64,000 nucleotides of DNA from Fulvivirga sp. M361 (lineage in GTDB: Bacteria > Bacteroidota > Bacteroidia > Cytophagales > Cyclobacteriaceae): contig NZ_VKDC01000018.1 in the NCBI RefSeq assembly GCF_007097395.1, forward strand, positions 174,076-238,075, given 5' to 3'. The notes below the pieces were generated by a model. It saw nothing but the letters and a program-made list of their open reading frames with translations, was not told where the DNA came from and did no database searches. This document shows positions 9,267-21,925 of this stretch, one piece after another; position 1 is the first letter of the stretch, and the number at the start of each line of letters is the position of its first letter. The position numbers and the translations under genes are program-made.

Positions 9267-10772
9267 ATGAGAGCCATAAATTTAATAGTCATTTGTGTTC
9301 TTGTCTCCTGTACCTCTCAAAAGCAGCAGGAGACTACTTTTAAGTTTGAAGAAAACTGGGAAAGCTTAAAGAACTACGAAATTCCACAGTGGATGAAAGA
9401 TGCCAAATTTGGGATTTTCATTCATTGGGGTCCAAACTCCGTTGCAGAATTACACACCGATTGGTACCCGCGTTGGATGTACCTTGATTCAGGACATGTT
9501 AACCATACGACAGGAAAAAAGGTGAATGACGTCCCTCACCCCGCGTCTGTTTACCACAAAGAAAAATTCGGTAACCCCAAAGATTTTGGTTACAAAGACT
9601 TAATTCCCATGTGGACAATGGAAAACTTCGACCCGAAAGCCTGGGTGGATCTTTTCAAGAAAGCAGGAGCACAGTATGTGGTGCCGGTGGCTGAACATCA
9701 TGATGGGTATGCACTTTATGAGTCAAGCATCACACCGTACAATGCGAAGGCCATGGGGCCTGAACGGGATGTCTTTAAAGAACTTACTGACGAAATTAAA
9801 AAACAAGGCTTAATTTGTGGAGCAAGTTCGCATTTAGCTTTTAATTGGAACTACTATACTCAAAAACCCCATTTTGATACCGGAGATCCACAATATGCAG
9901 ATTTATATGCTCCTCCGCATGAGCCTTACACTCCTGCAAGTGCAGCGTGGTTAGCCGATACCTGGTGGCCGCGGACAAAGGAGATCATAGATAAATACCA
10001 ACCCGATATTTTATGGTTTGATTTTTACCTGGATCGTCCGGAATTCGCTCCTTATCATAAGAAATTAGCAGCTTACTACTACAACTCCGGTCTCAGAAGA
10101 AATAAAACAGTTGTGCTTCAAACTAAAAACTTAAACTATGAATCCTTCAAAGAAGGTACGCATATGCTGGATCTGGAGCGTAGTAAAATGGACTCTCTAA
10201 GAAGTGAATACTGGCAAACAGACACATCCATTGGCAAAAATTCATGGTATTATGCCAAAAACTGGATCCCAAAGTCGGCCGGTGAACTGATCACTGATCT
10301 GGTGGACATTGTAAGTAAAAATGGATGTCTCCTGCTCAATATTGGCCCGAAAAAAGACGGTACCATTCCAAAAGACCAGCAAAAAACACTTTTGGACATA
10401 GGGAAGTGGTTAGACATCAACGGAGAAGCCATATATGGCTCACGTTACTGGGAGGTGTATGGGGAAGGCCCCACCAAAACCAATACAGGTCACCTCTCTG
10501 AAAATAAAAACAAACGCTTTACTTCTGAAGACATCCGCTTTACCACCAAAGACAACATGCTCTATGTATTTGCCCTGGTCCCTTCGGAGGAAGTAATTGA
10601 GATCAAATACCTCAATACCTCCCATATTGATATAAAATCCATAGCGCTGTTGGGTCACAATGAAGCAATGACATTTGAACAAACAGAAGAAAAGCTGACC
10701 ATACAGGTCCCCCAAGCCTCCGGTTTGGAGCATACACTGGTTTTCAAAATAATACCCAATGGGGTTTTATGA
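9267..10772 (+). CDS. GH29 alpha-L-fucosidase, lipoprotein
   Basis: The frame is open from a GTG at 9240, but the ATG at 9267 gives a clean lipoprotein leader (VICVLVSC, modified Cys at residue 15), so that start is preferred (501 residues). The catalytic domain has MKDAKFGIFIHWGPNSVAEL, AEHHDGYALYESS, and PDILWFDFYLD with nucleophile candidate D252. The [22 protein letters not shown] segment precedes the C-terminal beta domain. It is homologous over its full length to the enzyme at 7154 but clearly diverged, and is probably lipid-anchored rather than freely periplasmic. Two GH29 paralogues with different cell locations point to stepwise or linkage-specific defucosylation. Confidence 0.9.
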   Translation: MRAINLIVICVLVSCTSQKQQETTFKFEENWESLKNYEIPQWMKDAKFGIFIHWGPNSVAELHTDWYPRWMYLDSGHVNHTTGKKVNDVPHPASVYHKEKFGNPKDFGYKDLIPMWTMENFDPKAWVDLFKKAGAQYVVPVAEHHDGYALYESSITPYNAKAMGPERDVFKELTDEIKKQGLICGASSHLAFNWNYYTQKPHFDTGDPQYADLYAPPHEPYTPASAAWLADTWWPRTKEIIDKYQPDILWFDFYLDRPEFAPYHKKLAAYYYNSGLRRNKTVVLQTKNLNYESFKEGTHMLDLERSKMDSLRSEYWQTDTSIGKNSWYYAKNWIPKSAGELITDLVDIVSKNGCLLLNIGPKKDGTIPKDQQKTLLDIGKWLDINGEAIYGSRYWEVYGEGPTKTNTGHLSENKNKRFTSEDIRFTTKDNMLYVFALVPSEEVIEIKYLNTSHIDIKSIALLGHNEAMTFEQTEEKLTIQVPQASGLEHTLVFKIIPNGVL

Positions 10773-10811
10773 TGCAAGTCATGTGAGATTGAATGAAATT
10801 ATGATATATAA

Positions 10812-14030
<3,219 letters not shown>

Positions 14031-14210
14031 ATCTTGAAAGTGTAGCGCTGCTTAACACAACGCTTGAAAACTACCCTTTGCATAGATTTACCTTAACCCC
14101 TCCCATGTCGGGATATTACAAGCATTTGCCGGATTTGTGGCATAAGAACGTAGTGTTGATCTTTACTTTTGGTCGAAAGTATAATTTGATAATCTATTGT
14201 TATAATCCTT

Positions 14211-14852
14211 ATGGATATCCTGAAGAAGATCTCACTTATTTTTTTAGTCTCATTGGCCGTTTGGAGTTGTGGTGAAGACGATGAGCCCACTGCAGATAAT
14301 GATGACAATTCACAGCGCTCGTTTGCTGATGCACAAGCTCAGTATGAGGTGTTGAGAGAGGGTTTCACACTAGGACTCACGAGAAAGGCCGGATTCCCCC
14401 AAAGTGGCGTCATGATCTATAAAGGAATGCATACGGGGGAGTTTTTTAAAGGAAATACCACCTCTGACACTAAATTGGATTACTTCGCCGATGTAGAATT
14501 TACGCTGGATTTCGAAGCCCAGACATTTACCGGCCAGCTGGTAAATTTCACCACCAATCTTGAAGGATTTGAGAATCCCGAAGGAACACTCAATGTTAGT
14601 GGATCTATCCGTGGCCCGGATGATCTGGGAGGAGATGAGTTCGGCCTTCGTTTCAGAGTACAGGAAGGGGAATTGACACAGGATGGCAGAACGGCCAATT
14701 TCGATGCATTTACGAATAGTAAAGGAAGGTTCCTTGGCGATACAGGGCAATCTGTTAACATCCGGATATCGTCCGTTTTTAACTGGACCGAAGGCCCGGA
14801 TGAAGGAACTACCTCCGGGACGGTAGGGTTTATGCATGCGAACCGGGAATGA
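14211..14852 (+). CDS. Small surface-type lipoprotein of unknown function
   Basis: The protein of 213 residues has a lipoprotein leader (SLAVWSC, Cys near residue 20) followed by an acidic, Asp-rich linker (GEDDEPTADNDDN), as in many exported Bacteroidota lipoproteins. The rest is rich in beta-strand patterns with alternating aromatic and polar residues and repeated Gly-Phe (TGEFFKG, FTGQLVNF, GRFLGDTG). This resembles the lipocalin-like or TbpB-type small beta barrels of surface lipoproteins, but I cannot place it in a family with confidence. It starts 180 bases after the GH2 gene and is followed by a long non-coding stretch, so it probably has its own transcription unit. Confidence 0.6.
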   Translation: MDILKKISLIFLVSLAVWSCGEDDEPTADNDDNSQRSFADAQAQYEVLREGFTLGLTRKAGFPQSGVMIYKGMHTGEFFKGNTTSDTKLDYFADVEFTLDFEAQTFTGQLVNFTTNLEGFENPEGTLNVSGSIRGPDDLGGDEFGLRFRVQEGELTQDGRTANFDAFTNSKGRFLGDTGQSVNIRISSVFNWTEGPDEGTTSGTVGFMHANRE

Positions 14853-15221
14853 GGTAGCTCATCCGAAACATGTACTTTCCTCAACTCAGAAGCACCGACA
14901 TTTCATTTAGCAAACATTCGTTCCCGCATTGATCAGTTTTTTGGTCTTTTGTTATCCTGCCTCGTTGCATCATGCAGGTTAAACCGGCTCAGCGTTTTTC
15001 ATAGAAAGCATAACCTGTTACAGACAGGATGCAAGAGCTAAAACAGTCATTTTGTTCTGTGAAATTTGCCAAAGAGAATGGTAAACGTCCTACCTGCCGG
15101 CAGAAAGCTTTGATACCATTAACCTGTCGCCATTAGTCAGTCCATACTTGTCATACTGGCATTAAAAATATCCTATGACAGGATCTTTCAGTTCAATCTT
15201 ATCGCAGGCACTTGCCTAAAT

Positions 15222-15261
15222 ACACCTAAAAAATGACCAACCTTGGTCATTTTTTAGGTGT
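15222..15261. repeat. Perfect 19-base inverted repeat with 2-base centre
   Basis: The left arm ACACCTAAAAAATGACCAA (15222-15240) is mirrored exactly at 15243-15261 around CC. The A and T runs lie inside the stem, and no T run follows, so it is not a textbook intrinsic terminator, although the T-rich right arm could serve as one. The inner TGACC/GGTCA halves recur in the smaller dyad at 15291-15303. It may be an operator, a cruciform-forming element or a mobile-element scar. Confidence 0.7.
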
Positions 15262-15290
15262 TTGTATGGTCATAGCTTTGTGTTTGTTTA

Positions 15291-15303
15291 TGACCTCAGG
15301 TCA
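15291..15303. promoter_or_regulatory. TGACCT-c-AGGTCA dyad
   Basis: Six-base perfect arms surround one base; flanking A and T extend the match to 15290-15304. The TGACC/GGTCA halves repeat those at the centre of the 40-base palindrome about 50 bases upstream. The dyad lies 150 bases before the PKD lipoprotein start. A paired operator is possible. Confidence 0.3.
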
Positions 15304-15452
15304 TTACTATTATATTTTTTTGACTCTATTAAGGCTTCTATTATCAAGTGTTTTACAACAGGTCGGAATAACCGCTCAAACAGAACCAGACCCTTATTAT
15401 CATGACATTTTGCCATCTGAGCTTAACAACTTCGGGAATTAAAATCCTGAAA

Positions 15453-17258
15453 ATGAAGCAATTAATTAATGTACTCACCAGTATATTTTTGATTCCAATA
15501 GTGTTTTTTTCCTGTGGAGATGACGAGGGGTCTCCTATGCCGGTGAAGGCGAAATTCTCCGTGAATGATAGCTCAATAGTAGTGGGCCAAGAAGTTATTT
15601 TCACCGATGCCTCAACAGGAGAGCCGACCAGTTGGGAATGGAGCTTCGAAGGAGGAAACCCTTCTGGTTCTTCAGATCGGAACCCAAGAGTTACTTACAA
15701 TCAACCCGGGGAATATTCTGTTGAGTTAACCGTCTCCAATGGGAGAAATTCTGACACCATAGAAAAAGAGGAACTTATTGTGGTCATCTCAGAGATCAAA
15801 GCCGATTTCTTCGTGAATGACAGCTCAATAGTTGTAGGACAAGAGGTTACTTTCACCGATACCTCAACAGGAGAACCTACCAACTGGGAATGGAGCTTCG
15901 AAGGCGGAAGTCCTTCCAGTTTTTCGGGCAGGAACCCAAAAGTCACCTACGATCAACCAGGGGAATACTCTGTGAAGTTAACGGCTTCCAATGGAAGTTC
16001 TGCCGACATGACAGAGAAAGAGGAATTCGTCAAGGTGTTTTTGCCGGTAGATGCAAGTTTTACCGCTGATCAGATGACCATTAATGAAGGAGGTAAGGTT
16101 AATTTTACAGATACTTCTGAAGGGACACTTCAAAGCAGACGTTGGACTTTTGAAGGTGGCACGCCAGGCACGTCTGTCGATTCAAACCCTGAGGTTACTT
16201 ATTCTACAGCGGGCACCTATCGCGTAACGCTAAATGTGAGTAATGAAGCTAGTTCGGACACGGAAGAAAAGGAAGCTTTTATTACTGTTGTCGGGACGGT
16301 CAAGGCCCAATTTGAGGCAGATAAGTTGAGTACTAACGTTGGGGAAGAAATTAGTTTTACTGATCTATCGCTCGGAACACCCAACAACTGGCAATGGTCT
16401 TTTGAAGGAGGTACCCCAGCCACATCAACAGTCTCAAGTCCCTCTGTGGTCTATTCTACCCCGGGGTTATATAAGGTCTCGCTCACTGTATCGAACGCTA
16501 CAAGTTCTGAAACAGAAACAAAAGACAAGTATATCTTGGTGTCTGACCTACCTGACGTCGGTTTAATTGCTTACTACCCTTTTGACGGAAATGGAACAGA
16601 TAATGGAGCTATGGGGTTTGACGGCACTCTTTTTGGTGGAATAACACCTGCTACTGATCGCAATGACCGGCCAGGGATGGCACTAAGTTTTGATGATTCC
16701 AATGGCCACGTAAGAACGACTAATGAGTTGGATAATACTATGGGCAACGGGGTAACTTTTGCTGCCTGGATCTATTTGTCAACCGAGACAGGGGCTAGCA
16801 TGGGAATTATCAGCAATTTCAACGGTCAGGGATCTTTTCTTGATCAATGTACCCCCGGCAATAGAATAGGATTTAATCTGATTATCCAATCTGATCGCAG
16901 CCTGAGAATGACATATGGCACGAATTCAAACAAATATAGAGGGAGAACAACCTCTGCCAATACTTTTGAGCTCAACACCTGGTATCATATAGCAGGCACC
17001 TGGGATGGAAGAACTGAGAATAATAATGCCTTTAAACTTTATGTGAATGGCGTTATTCGAGATAATGCCACCTTTGAGTCAGGGCTTGCCCGCGATATCT
17101 GTGATGAATTTGTGGAGTCAGAAAGTCCATTTTATTTTGGAACAGCCTCTTGTGCGTCAGGTTTGTGTGCTCCTTTCAATGGGGCTATGGATGATCTGGT
17201 AATTTACAACAGAACATTAACCACAAGTGAAATTCAATCATTGGCCGAACAAGACTAA
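15453..17258 (+). CDS. Surface lipoprotein with four PKD domains and a C-terminal LamG (concanavalin-like) domain
   Basis: The ATG at 15453 gives a lipoprotein leader (IPIVFFSC); the frame extends upstream to 15402, but that start would spoil the signal. The protein is 601 residues. Four PKD repeats of about 80-84 residues follow, each with the FTD-S-G-P--W-WSFEGG core and the Y--PG-Y-V-LTVSN strand. Repeats 1 and 2 are nearly identical at protein level and close at DNA level (84-codon period), indicating recent duplication. The last 220 residues are a LamG/laminin-G-like jelly roll (GLIAYYPFDGNGTD...WYHIAGTWDG...MDDLVIYNRTL). Such proteins bind carbohydrate or mediate adhesion at the cell surface. 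No catalytic domain is seen. Confidence 0.85.
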   Translation: MKQLINVLTSIFLIPIVFFSCGDDEGSPMPVKAKFSVNDSSIVVGQEVIFTDASTGEPTSWEWSFEGGNPSGSSDRNPRVTYNQPGEYSVELTVSNGRNSDTIEKEELIVVISEIKADFFVNDSSIVVGQEVTFTDTSTGEPTNWEWSFEGGSPSSFSGRNPKVTYDQPGEYSVKLTASNGSSADMTEKEEFVKVFLPVDASFTADQMTINEGGKVNFTDTSEGTLQSRRWTFEGGTPGTSVDSNPEVTYSTAGTYRVTLNVSNEASSDTEEKEAFITVVGTVKAQFEADKLSTNVGEEISFTDLSLGTPNNWQWSFEGGTPATSTVSSPSVVYSTPGLYKVSLTVSNATSSETETKDKYILVSDLPDVGLIAYYPFDGNGTDNGAMGFDGTLFGGITPATDRNDRPGMALSFDDSNGHVRTTNELDNTMGNGVTFAAWIYLSTETGASMGIISNFNGQGSFLDQCTPGNRIGFNLIIQSDRSLRMTYGTNSNKYRGRTTSANTFELNTWYHIAGTWDGRTENNNAFKLYVNGVIRDNATFESGLARDICDEFVESESPFYFGTASCASGLCAPFNGAMDDLVIYNRTLTTSEIQSLAEQD

Positions 17259-17366
17259 GCTTGTCATTCTTTCATACTTCTTTCCTGGGCTGACATTTTT
17301 TGCTGTAGGCCTTCATGAGTAGCATACTTTTTATAATTAATAAATATTCCACTTAAATATTTTATT

Positions 17367-19334
17367 ATGCTAAACCACTTAACTCGTTTTATAGTTGTAT
17401 TGAGCATTTTTTCAATTCTATTTTGGCAATGTGGGAATGATGATGACGGAGATCCACCTCCCGCTGTGCCCACTTTGGTTAGTTTCACTCCTGTAGAGGG
17501 AACAGAAGGTGCCGTAGTCACCATCATTGGCACTAACTTCTCTACTACTACCAGTGAAAACGTAGTAAAATTCAATGGCACGCCGGCCACCGTTTCAGTG
17601 GCTTCGGATGTTTCACTTGTAGCCACCGTTCCTGCCGGGGCAAGTACGGGTAAAATTACCCTCGAGGTAAATGGCCGGCAAGTCGAGAGTAACCGGGATT
17701 TTACCGTGGTACCCAAAACGGCTGATGCTCCTACTATAACCGGCTTTTCTCCTACAAGTGGTGAGGCCGGAACGAGCGTCACTATTACCGGCACCAATTT
17801 TTTACCAACACCTGGTGAAAACAAGGTTACATTTAATGGAATTACCGCACCGGTAGGAGAGGCATCTGCTACCAGCCTAAGTGTACTGGTACCCGGAGGG
17901 GCCGTCACAGGCAAAATAAGTGTGGCTGTAGGCAATCAAACGGCAGTCAGCACGACGGATTTTGAAGTCATTCCTACAGCGCCCGGCGACCCTTCCATCA
18001 TCGCTTTTATACCGCAAAACGGGAGCCCCGGTACTACGGTAACCATTAACGGCACCAATTTTTCACCGGACATCGCGGGTAATACAGTAACATTTAATAA
18101 TGTAGCCGCTTCCGTTACTTCTGCATCCAGCACATCACTCGTTGTAGTTGTGCCTGCGGAAGCTACCACAGGGAATATCACGGTCAGGGTTGGGGATAAC
18201 ACGGCCACCAGCGCCAATGCGTTTACCGTACTTCCGGCATCACCCGTTATCATAAGCTTTACACCTGCCCGGGGGGCTTCCGGGGCAGAGGTGGTGTTGA
18301 GAGGTACGAATTTTTCCAGCACTGCAGCCAATAACACCGTCGAGTTTAACGGTGTTTCGTCCGAAGTTATCTCCGCTGCACCTGATGAATTGACTGTAGT
18401 GGTTCCGGAAGGAGCAGATGCCGGTCAAATTTCAGTTAGGGTAGGGAACCAGGTCACGATCAGTGATGAAAATTTCACGATTTTGGATACCTGGATAGAA
18501 AGTAATTCATTCAAGGAAAATGTATCCGTTAGAAATCAAATGGCGGGTTTTGTGATCGGAGGGAAAGGGTATGTTGTAGGAGGCAGCTTCGGCAGTACAC
18601 GCTACGATGAACTTTTTGAGTACGACCCTATGACTGGCACATGGACTGAAAAAGCCGCTTTTGGAGGGGGTGACAGGTTTGCGATGGCGGGTTTTGTCAT
18701 TGATGATAAAGCGTACATGGGCTTGGGAGTGTCCAGAAACGGTAGTCAATCGGACTTTTGGGAATATGATCCGCAGGCTGATGCCTGGACAAAGAAAAAC
18801 AATGTATCCAGGTCCTTTCTCAGGAGCAGAGGTCTCAATGCCGCCGGAAAAGGGTATATTCAGGGTGATAGAACTCTCTTGGAATACGATCCTGAAAACG
18901 ATTCCTGGTCAGAAAAAGCGTTGCTTCCGGGAAATAACGCAAGAAGTCAGACAGTTGGTGTTGTGATCAATGATAAGATATACGCAGGCTTTGGAATTGC
19001 GTCGATCACCCCCTTGAACGACTTTTGGGAATATGATGCCAGCGCCGATAGTTGGACGCAAAAGGCCAGCTTGCCGGGTGATGGGTTTAGAGGTGCCGTT
19101 ACATTTTCATTAGGTGGGAAAGGTTTTGTGGCTACAGGGATACGTGGTAATACCGACCTGTCCGAAGTTTGGGAATATGACCCTGCGCAAGATGCCTGGA
19201 GTCGTAAAGACGATTTTCGAGGAGGGACAATGAATTTTGGTGTCAGCCTGGTGATCGATGACAAGGCATATATTGGGATTGGGAATAGGAACGAAACATT
19301 TAATACATTATGGGAATATGTCCCGGATCTGTAG
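17367..19334 (+). CDS. Surface lipoprotein with four IPT/TIG domains and a Kelch-repeat propeller
   Basis: The 655-residue protein has a lipoprotein-type leader (SILFWQC, Cys at about residue 22) and an acidic linker. Four IPT/TIG repeats (about residues 33-375) share the core I-SF-P--G--GT-VTI-GTNFS----N-V-FNG and end in a VRVGNQ-type strand. From about residue 376 a Kelch-like beta propeller follows, with blades marked by YDELFEYDPMTGTWTEKA, FWEYDPQADAWTKK and similar repeats (five or six WEYDP motifs). The arrangement suggests a stalk (TIG) presenting a binding propeller. It probably acts in binding or adhesion. A terminator-like hairpin follows the gene. Confidence 0.85.
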   Translation: MLNHLTRFIVVLSIFSILFWQCGNDDDGDPPPAVPTLVSFTPVEGTEGAVVTIIGTNFSTTTSENVVKFNGTPATVSVASDVSLVATVPAGASTGKITLEVNGRQVESNRDFTVVPKTADAPTITGFSPTSGEAGTSVTITGTNFLPTPGENKVTFNGITAPVGEASATSLSVLVPGGAVTGKISVAVGNQTAVSTTDFEVIPTAPGDPSIIAFIPQNGSPGTTVTINGTNFSPDIAGNTVTFNNVAASVTSASSTSLVVVVPAEATTGNITVRVGDNTATSANAFTVLPASPVIISFTPARGASGAEVVLRGTNFSSTAANNTVEFNGVSSEVISAAPDELTVVVPEGADAGQISVRVGNQVTISDENFTILDTWIESNSFKENVSVRNQMAGFVIGGKGYVVGGSFGSTRYDELFEYDPMTGTWTEKAAFGGGDRFAMAGFVIDDKAYMGLGVSRNGSQSDFWEYDPQADAWTKKNNVSRSFLRSRGLNAAGKGYIQGDRTLLEYDPENDSWSEKALLPGNNARSQTVGVVINDKIYAGFGIASITPLNDFWEYDASADSWTQKASLPGDGFRGAVTFSLGGKGFVATGIRGNTDLSEVWEYDPAQDAWSRKDDFRGGTMNFGVSLVIDDKAYIGIGNRNETFNTLWEYVPDL

Positions 19335-19370
19335 ATGACCCTGGGAGCAGGATAGGTCCATAAGAAATTC

Positions 19371-19416
19371 AACAAGGGGTGCTATGCGCTTTGGTAGCAT
19401 GTCATCCCTTGTTTTT
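19371..19416 (+). terminator. Intrinsic terminator after the IPT/Kelch lipoprotein gene
   Basis: AACAAGGG (19371-19378) pairs with CCCTTGTT (19406-19413); an inner GCTA/TAGC pair extends the structure imperfectly, and five T residues occur at 19412-19416. It lies 37 bases after the stop codon, oriented for the plus-strand gene. Confidence 0.6.
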
Positions 19417-19543
19417 ATACACCTCAAAGTTAACTTCTGCCATACTCAACCAGCTAAAGCGCAGCTACAACAGGTAGGATCAAAGGTTTTTAGCATTTGG
19501 TTTCCATCAAGTTCGGCTAAGGACAGAAAGGCGCTGTAAGCCA

Positions 19544-21925
19544 TTAGTCACACCTTAAGGCGCTTACCGGATTTAAAGAACTGGCGCGCAAAGACCTGGC
19601 ACCTATCACAAACAAAGATATTCCCAAGGAAATAAGGGTGCCAATGATGAGAATGGTAAGGCTGAAATCTACGCGGTATGGGAATTTTTGCAGCCATCGA
19701 GACATGGCATAGAAGCTCAATGGCCATGATAACAAATTGGATATCAGTATCAATATAAAAAAACGTTCAGACAATAATGCCAGGATTGATTTTGTAGAAG
19801 CCCCAAAAACTTTTCTAATACCAATTTCTTTAATTTTCAGCGACACGCTGAAGGTCACCAGACCATACAGACCTAAGCAAGCAATTAAGATGGCGAGTGC
19901 GGAGAACAAAGTAAATACTCCGAAAAATTGTTTTTCTGACTGGTATGCCCTCTCTATCTCGCTGTCCACGAAGGAATAGTCCATGATACGCCCGGGGTTA
20001 AGCTCGTTCCAAACCTCTTCTATTCCCGAAATGGTTTCACCAATATTGGACATGTTTAATTTAGCATATACATAATTTGCTCCACTTACAGCTTTAAAAA
20101 ATACGATCGGGCCGAGTTCAGTATATAGAGGTTCAAAGTGGAAATCTTTTACCACGCCTATGATTTTATACTCTTTATCATTCGCATTGATTACTTCACC
20201 AATAGGGTCATTAATACCAAGCTGGATCAATGCCTTTTCATTCAGGACAATAGCATTAGAATCTGCCGGAGACCCCTGGAAGTAATGGCCAGCTACCAAT
20301 TCAATTTTCACCGCCTCGAAAAAATGCTTATCGGCACGTTCTATGGGAACGCTATATTCCAGGCCCTGGTAGGAAAAAATTCCAAAATTATCATACCAAC
20401 CTGTCATTTCTTTGCTGCACGTGCCCACTTCCAAAACATCTGACTGACCAATAATTCCGTTTCTGAAAATTTCGTAATTTCCCTGGGCTGAGCGTGAAGG
20501 AAGGGTAATGGAAATGATTTGCTCTGTATCCAATCCCAAAGCACGATTTTTCAGGTAATCCCATTGGTTCAGGATCACCAGAGTGGAACAAATTAAGAAC
20601 GAGGAAATGACAAATTGCAAAATGACCAGCCCTGTGCGAAAGGCAGCTGCTTTTTTCCCAAACCGATAACGATCAACGGAAAGTGCACTGACAATTTTAA
20701 ACGAAGATAAAAACAAAGCAGGGTAACTTCCGGAGATAAGCCCAAGTACCAAAACGATCAGTGTGGCATAACCAAAATAGATCAGGGGAATATTGTCTAT
20801 GTACAATTGCCTCCCCACCAATTGGCTGAAATCAGGCAGGATGAATTGGATCAGCGCTATGGACGTCATCAAAGCAACGATCAGCAGCAGGAAAGACTCA
20901 AATAGAAATTGCATTACCAGGTGTCTGCGATCAGCACCTACAATTTTCTTGATCCCAATCTCCTTCATCCGACTACTGGCAAGGGAAGTGGATATATTCA
21001 TATAGTTAATAGCAGCGATCAATAACACAAAAAATGCTATTGTGCTTAACATCTGCACATAGGTGACGTTTCCTCCCGGACGAATCTCCTCTTTAAGGTT
21101 GGAATGCAGGTGAATATCCAATAAAGGTTGTGTGTCCAGATAAGCCCAATTTTGAAACCATTCCGGTGTGCTTAACTTTACCACATCTGTTAATCTATTT
21201 TTGATGGCTGCAATATCGGCGCCTTCCTTTAATTTGAAGTAATTGTTTTGAGAGGTCCAACCCCAGGACGTGGTCATACCTCTTGATAAGTTTTCCTTGG
21301 TTTTCATGGAGATATAGTAGCGGTAAGGGATGTGGCTGTTAACCGGCATATCTTCCATAATACCTGTCACCGTTAAATTTGTCTGAGTTCCATCATAGAT
21401 ATTCCTGAAGGTGACTAATTGACCCGTGGGATCTTTATCCCTAAATAGCTTCTTCGCTTCAGATTGGGTTATAACGATCGAATTGGGTTTAGTAAGGGCA
21501 GACTCCTCATCACCATATAATAATTTGAATGAAAAAAATGAGAAGAGATTGGGGTCCGTGAAGGTAAACCAATCCGTAATTTCTGTGGATTGGCTGTTAT
21601 AAATGATTTCACTTCTGTCATTAAAGGTATAAAACAGGCGGAGAGTAGATTCAATGGTTGGGAAATGCTCTTCCAACATAGGTGCCACTTTATAAGGACT
21701 GGTAGTAGTAGTTGTGTAAGCATCACCATTTTTGAAGGACATGGTCACCCTGTGAATGCGATTAGCGTCCTTATGGAATCGGTCATAACTGGACTCATGC
21801 TGAACATACAGAAGGATAAGGAAGGAAGTGGTCAACCCAATGGTAAGACCAAGTATGTTCAACGTTGAATAAATCCGGTGGCGTCTAAAGTTGCGAATTG
21901 ACGTCTTCAGGTGTTTCAAAATCAT
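19544..21925 (-). CDS. FtsX/MacB-like ABC transporter permease
   Basis: The protein of 793 residues has two permease modules. Each carries an extracytoplasmic MacB-type periplasmic core domain and FtsX transmembrane bundles. An N-terminal helix (LGLTIGLTTSFLILLYVQHESSYDRFH) leads into the first core domain (about 40-245). FtsX bundle 1 (about 285-440) includes the SSLASSRMKEIGIKKIVGADRRHLVMQF signature. The second core is at about 460-660, and the last three helices contain VTFSVSLKIKEIGIRKVFGASTKSI. The paired EIGI-K--GA motifs define this Bacteroidota-expanded family. No ATPase gene is adjacent, as is common for this group. Substrate unknown. Direct repeats upstream may be regulatory. Confidence 0.88.
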   Translation of the reverse strand: MILKHLKTSIRNFRRHRIYSTLNILGLTIGLTTSFLILLYVQHESSYDRFHKDANRIHRVTMSFKNGDAYTTTTTSPYKVAPMLEEHFPTIESTLRLFYTFNDRSEIIYNSQSTEITDWFTFTDPNLFSFFSFKLLYGDEESALTKPNSIVITQSEAKKLFRDKDPTGQLVTFRNIYDGTQTNLTVTGIMEDMPVNSHIPYRYYISMKTKENLSRGMTTSWGWTSQNNYFKLKEGADIAAIKNRLTDVVKLSTPEWFQNWAYLDTQPLLDIHLHSNLKEEIRPGGNVTYVQMLSTIAFFVLLIAAINYMNISTSLASSRMKEIGIKKIVGADRRHLVMQFLFESFLLLIVALMTSIALIQFILPDFSQLVGRQLYIDNIPLIYFGYATLIVLVLGLISGSYPALFLSSFKIVSALSVDRYRFGKKAAAFRTGLVILQFVISSFLICSTLVILNQWDYLKNRALGLDTEQIISITLPSRSAQGNYEIFRNGIIGQSDVLEVGTCSKEMTGWYDNFGIFSYQGLEYSVPIERADKHFFEAVKIELVAGHYFQGSPADSNAIVLNEKALIQLGINDPIGEVINANDKEYKIIGVVKDFHFEPLYTELGPIVFFKAVSGANYVYAKLNMSNIGETISGIEEVWNELNPGRIMDYSFVDSEIERAYQSEKQFFGVFTLFSALAILIACLGLYGLVTFSVSLKIKEIGIRKVFGASTKSILALLSERFFILILISNLLSWPLSFYAMSRWLQKFPYRVDFSLTILIIGTLISLGISLFVIGARSLRASSLNPVSALRCD

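Larger units (their letters stand above)
14853..15452. other. 600-base non-coding stretch with palindromes
   Basis: No convincing gene is seen on either strand. The stretch contains a 40-base perfect palindrome (15222-15261), a short TGACCT-c-AGGTCA dyad (15291-15303) and a 10-base CTGCCGGCAG palindrome (15094-15103). It separates two lipoprotein genes. Confidence 0.5.

Noticed and set aside
14078..14275. Plus-strand frame of 65 codons before the small lipoprotein
   Set aside because: It overlaps the start of a lipoprotein with a clear leader and shows no protein character.
14853..15452. tRNA or rRNA-like structure in the long gap
   Set aside because: No cloverleaf with a T-loop GGTTC motif could be drawn; only palindromes are present.
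17264..18337. Minus-strand frames over the IPT/TIG repeats
   Set aside because: They arise from the repetitive Thr/Val-rich coding strand and have no independent support.
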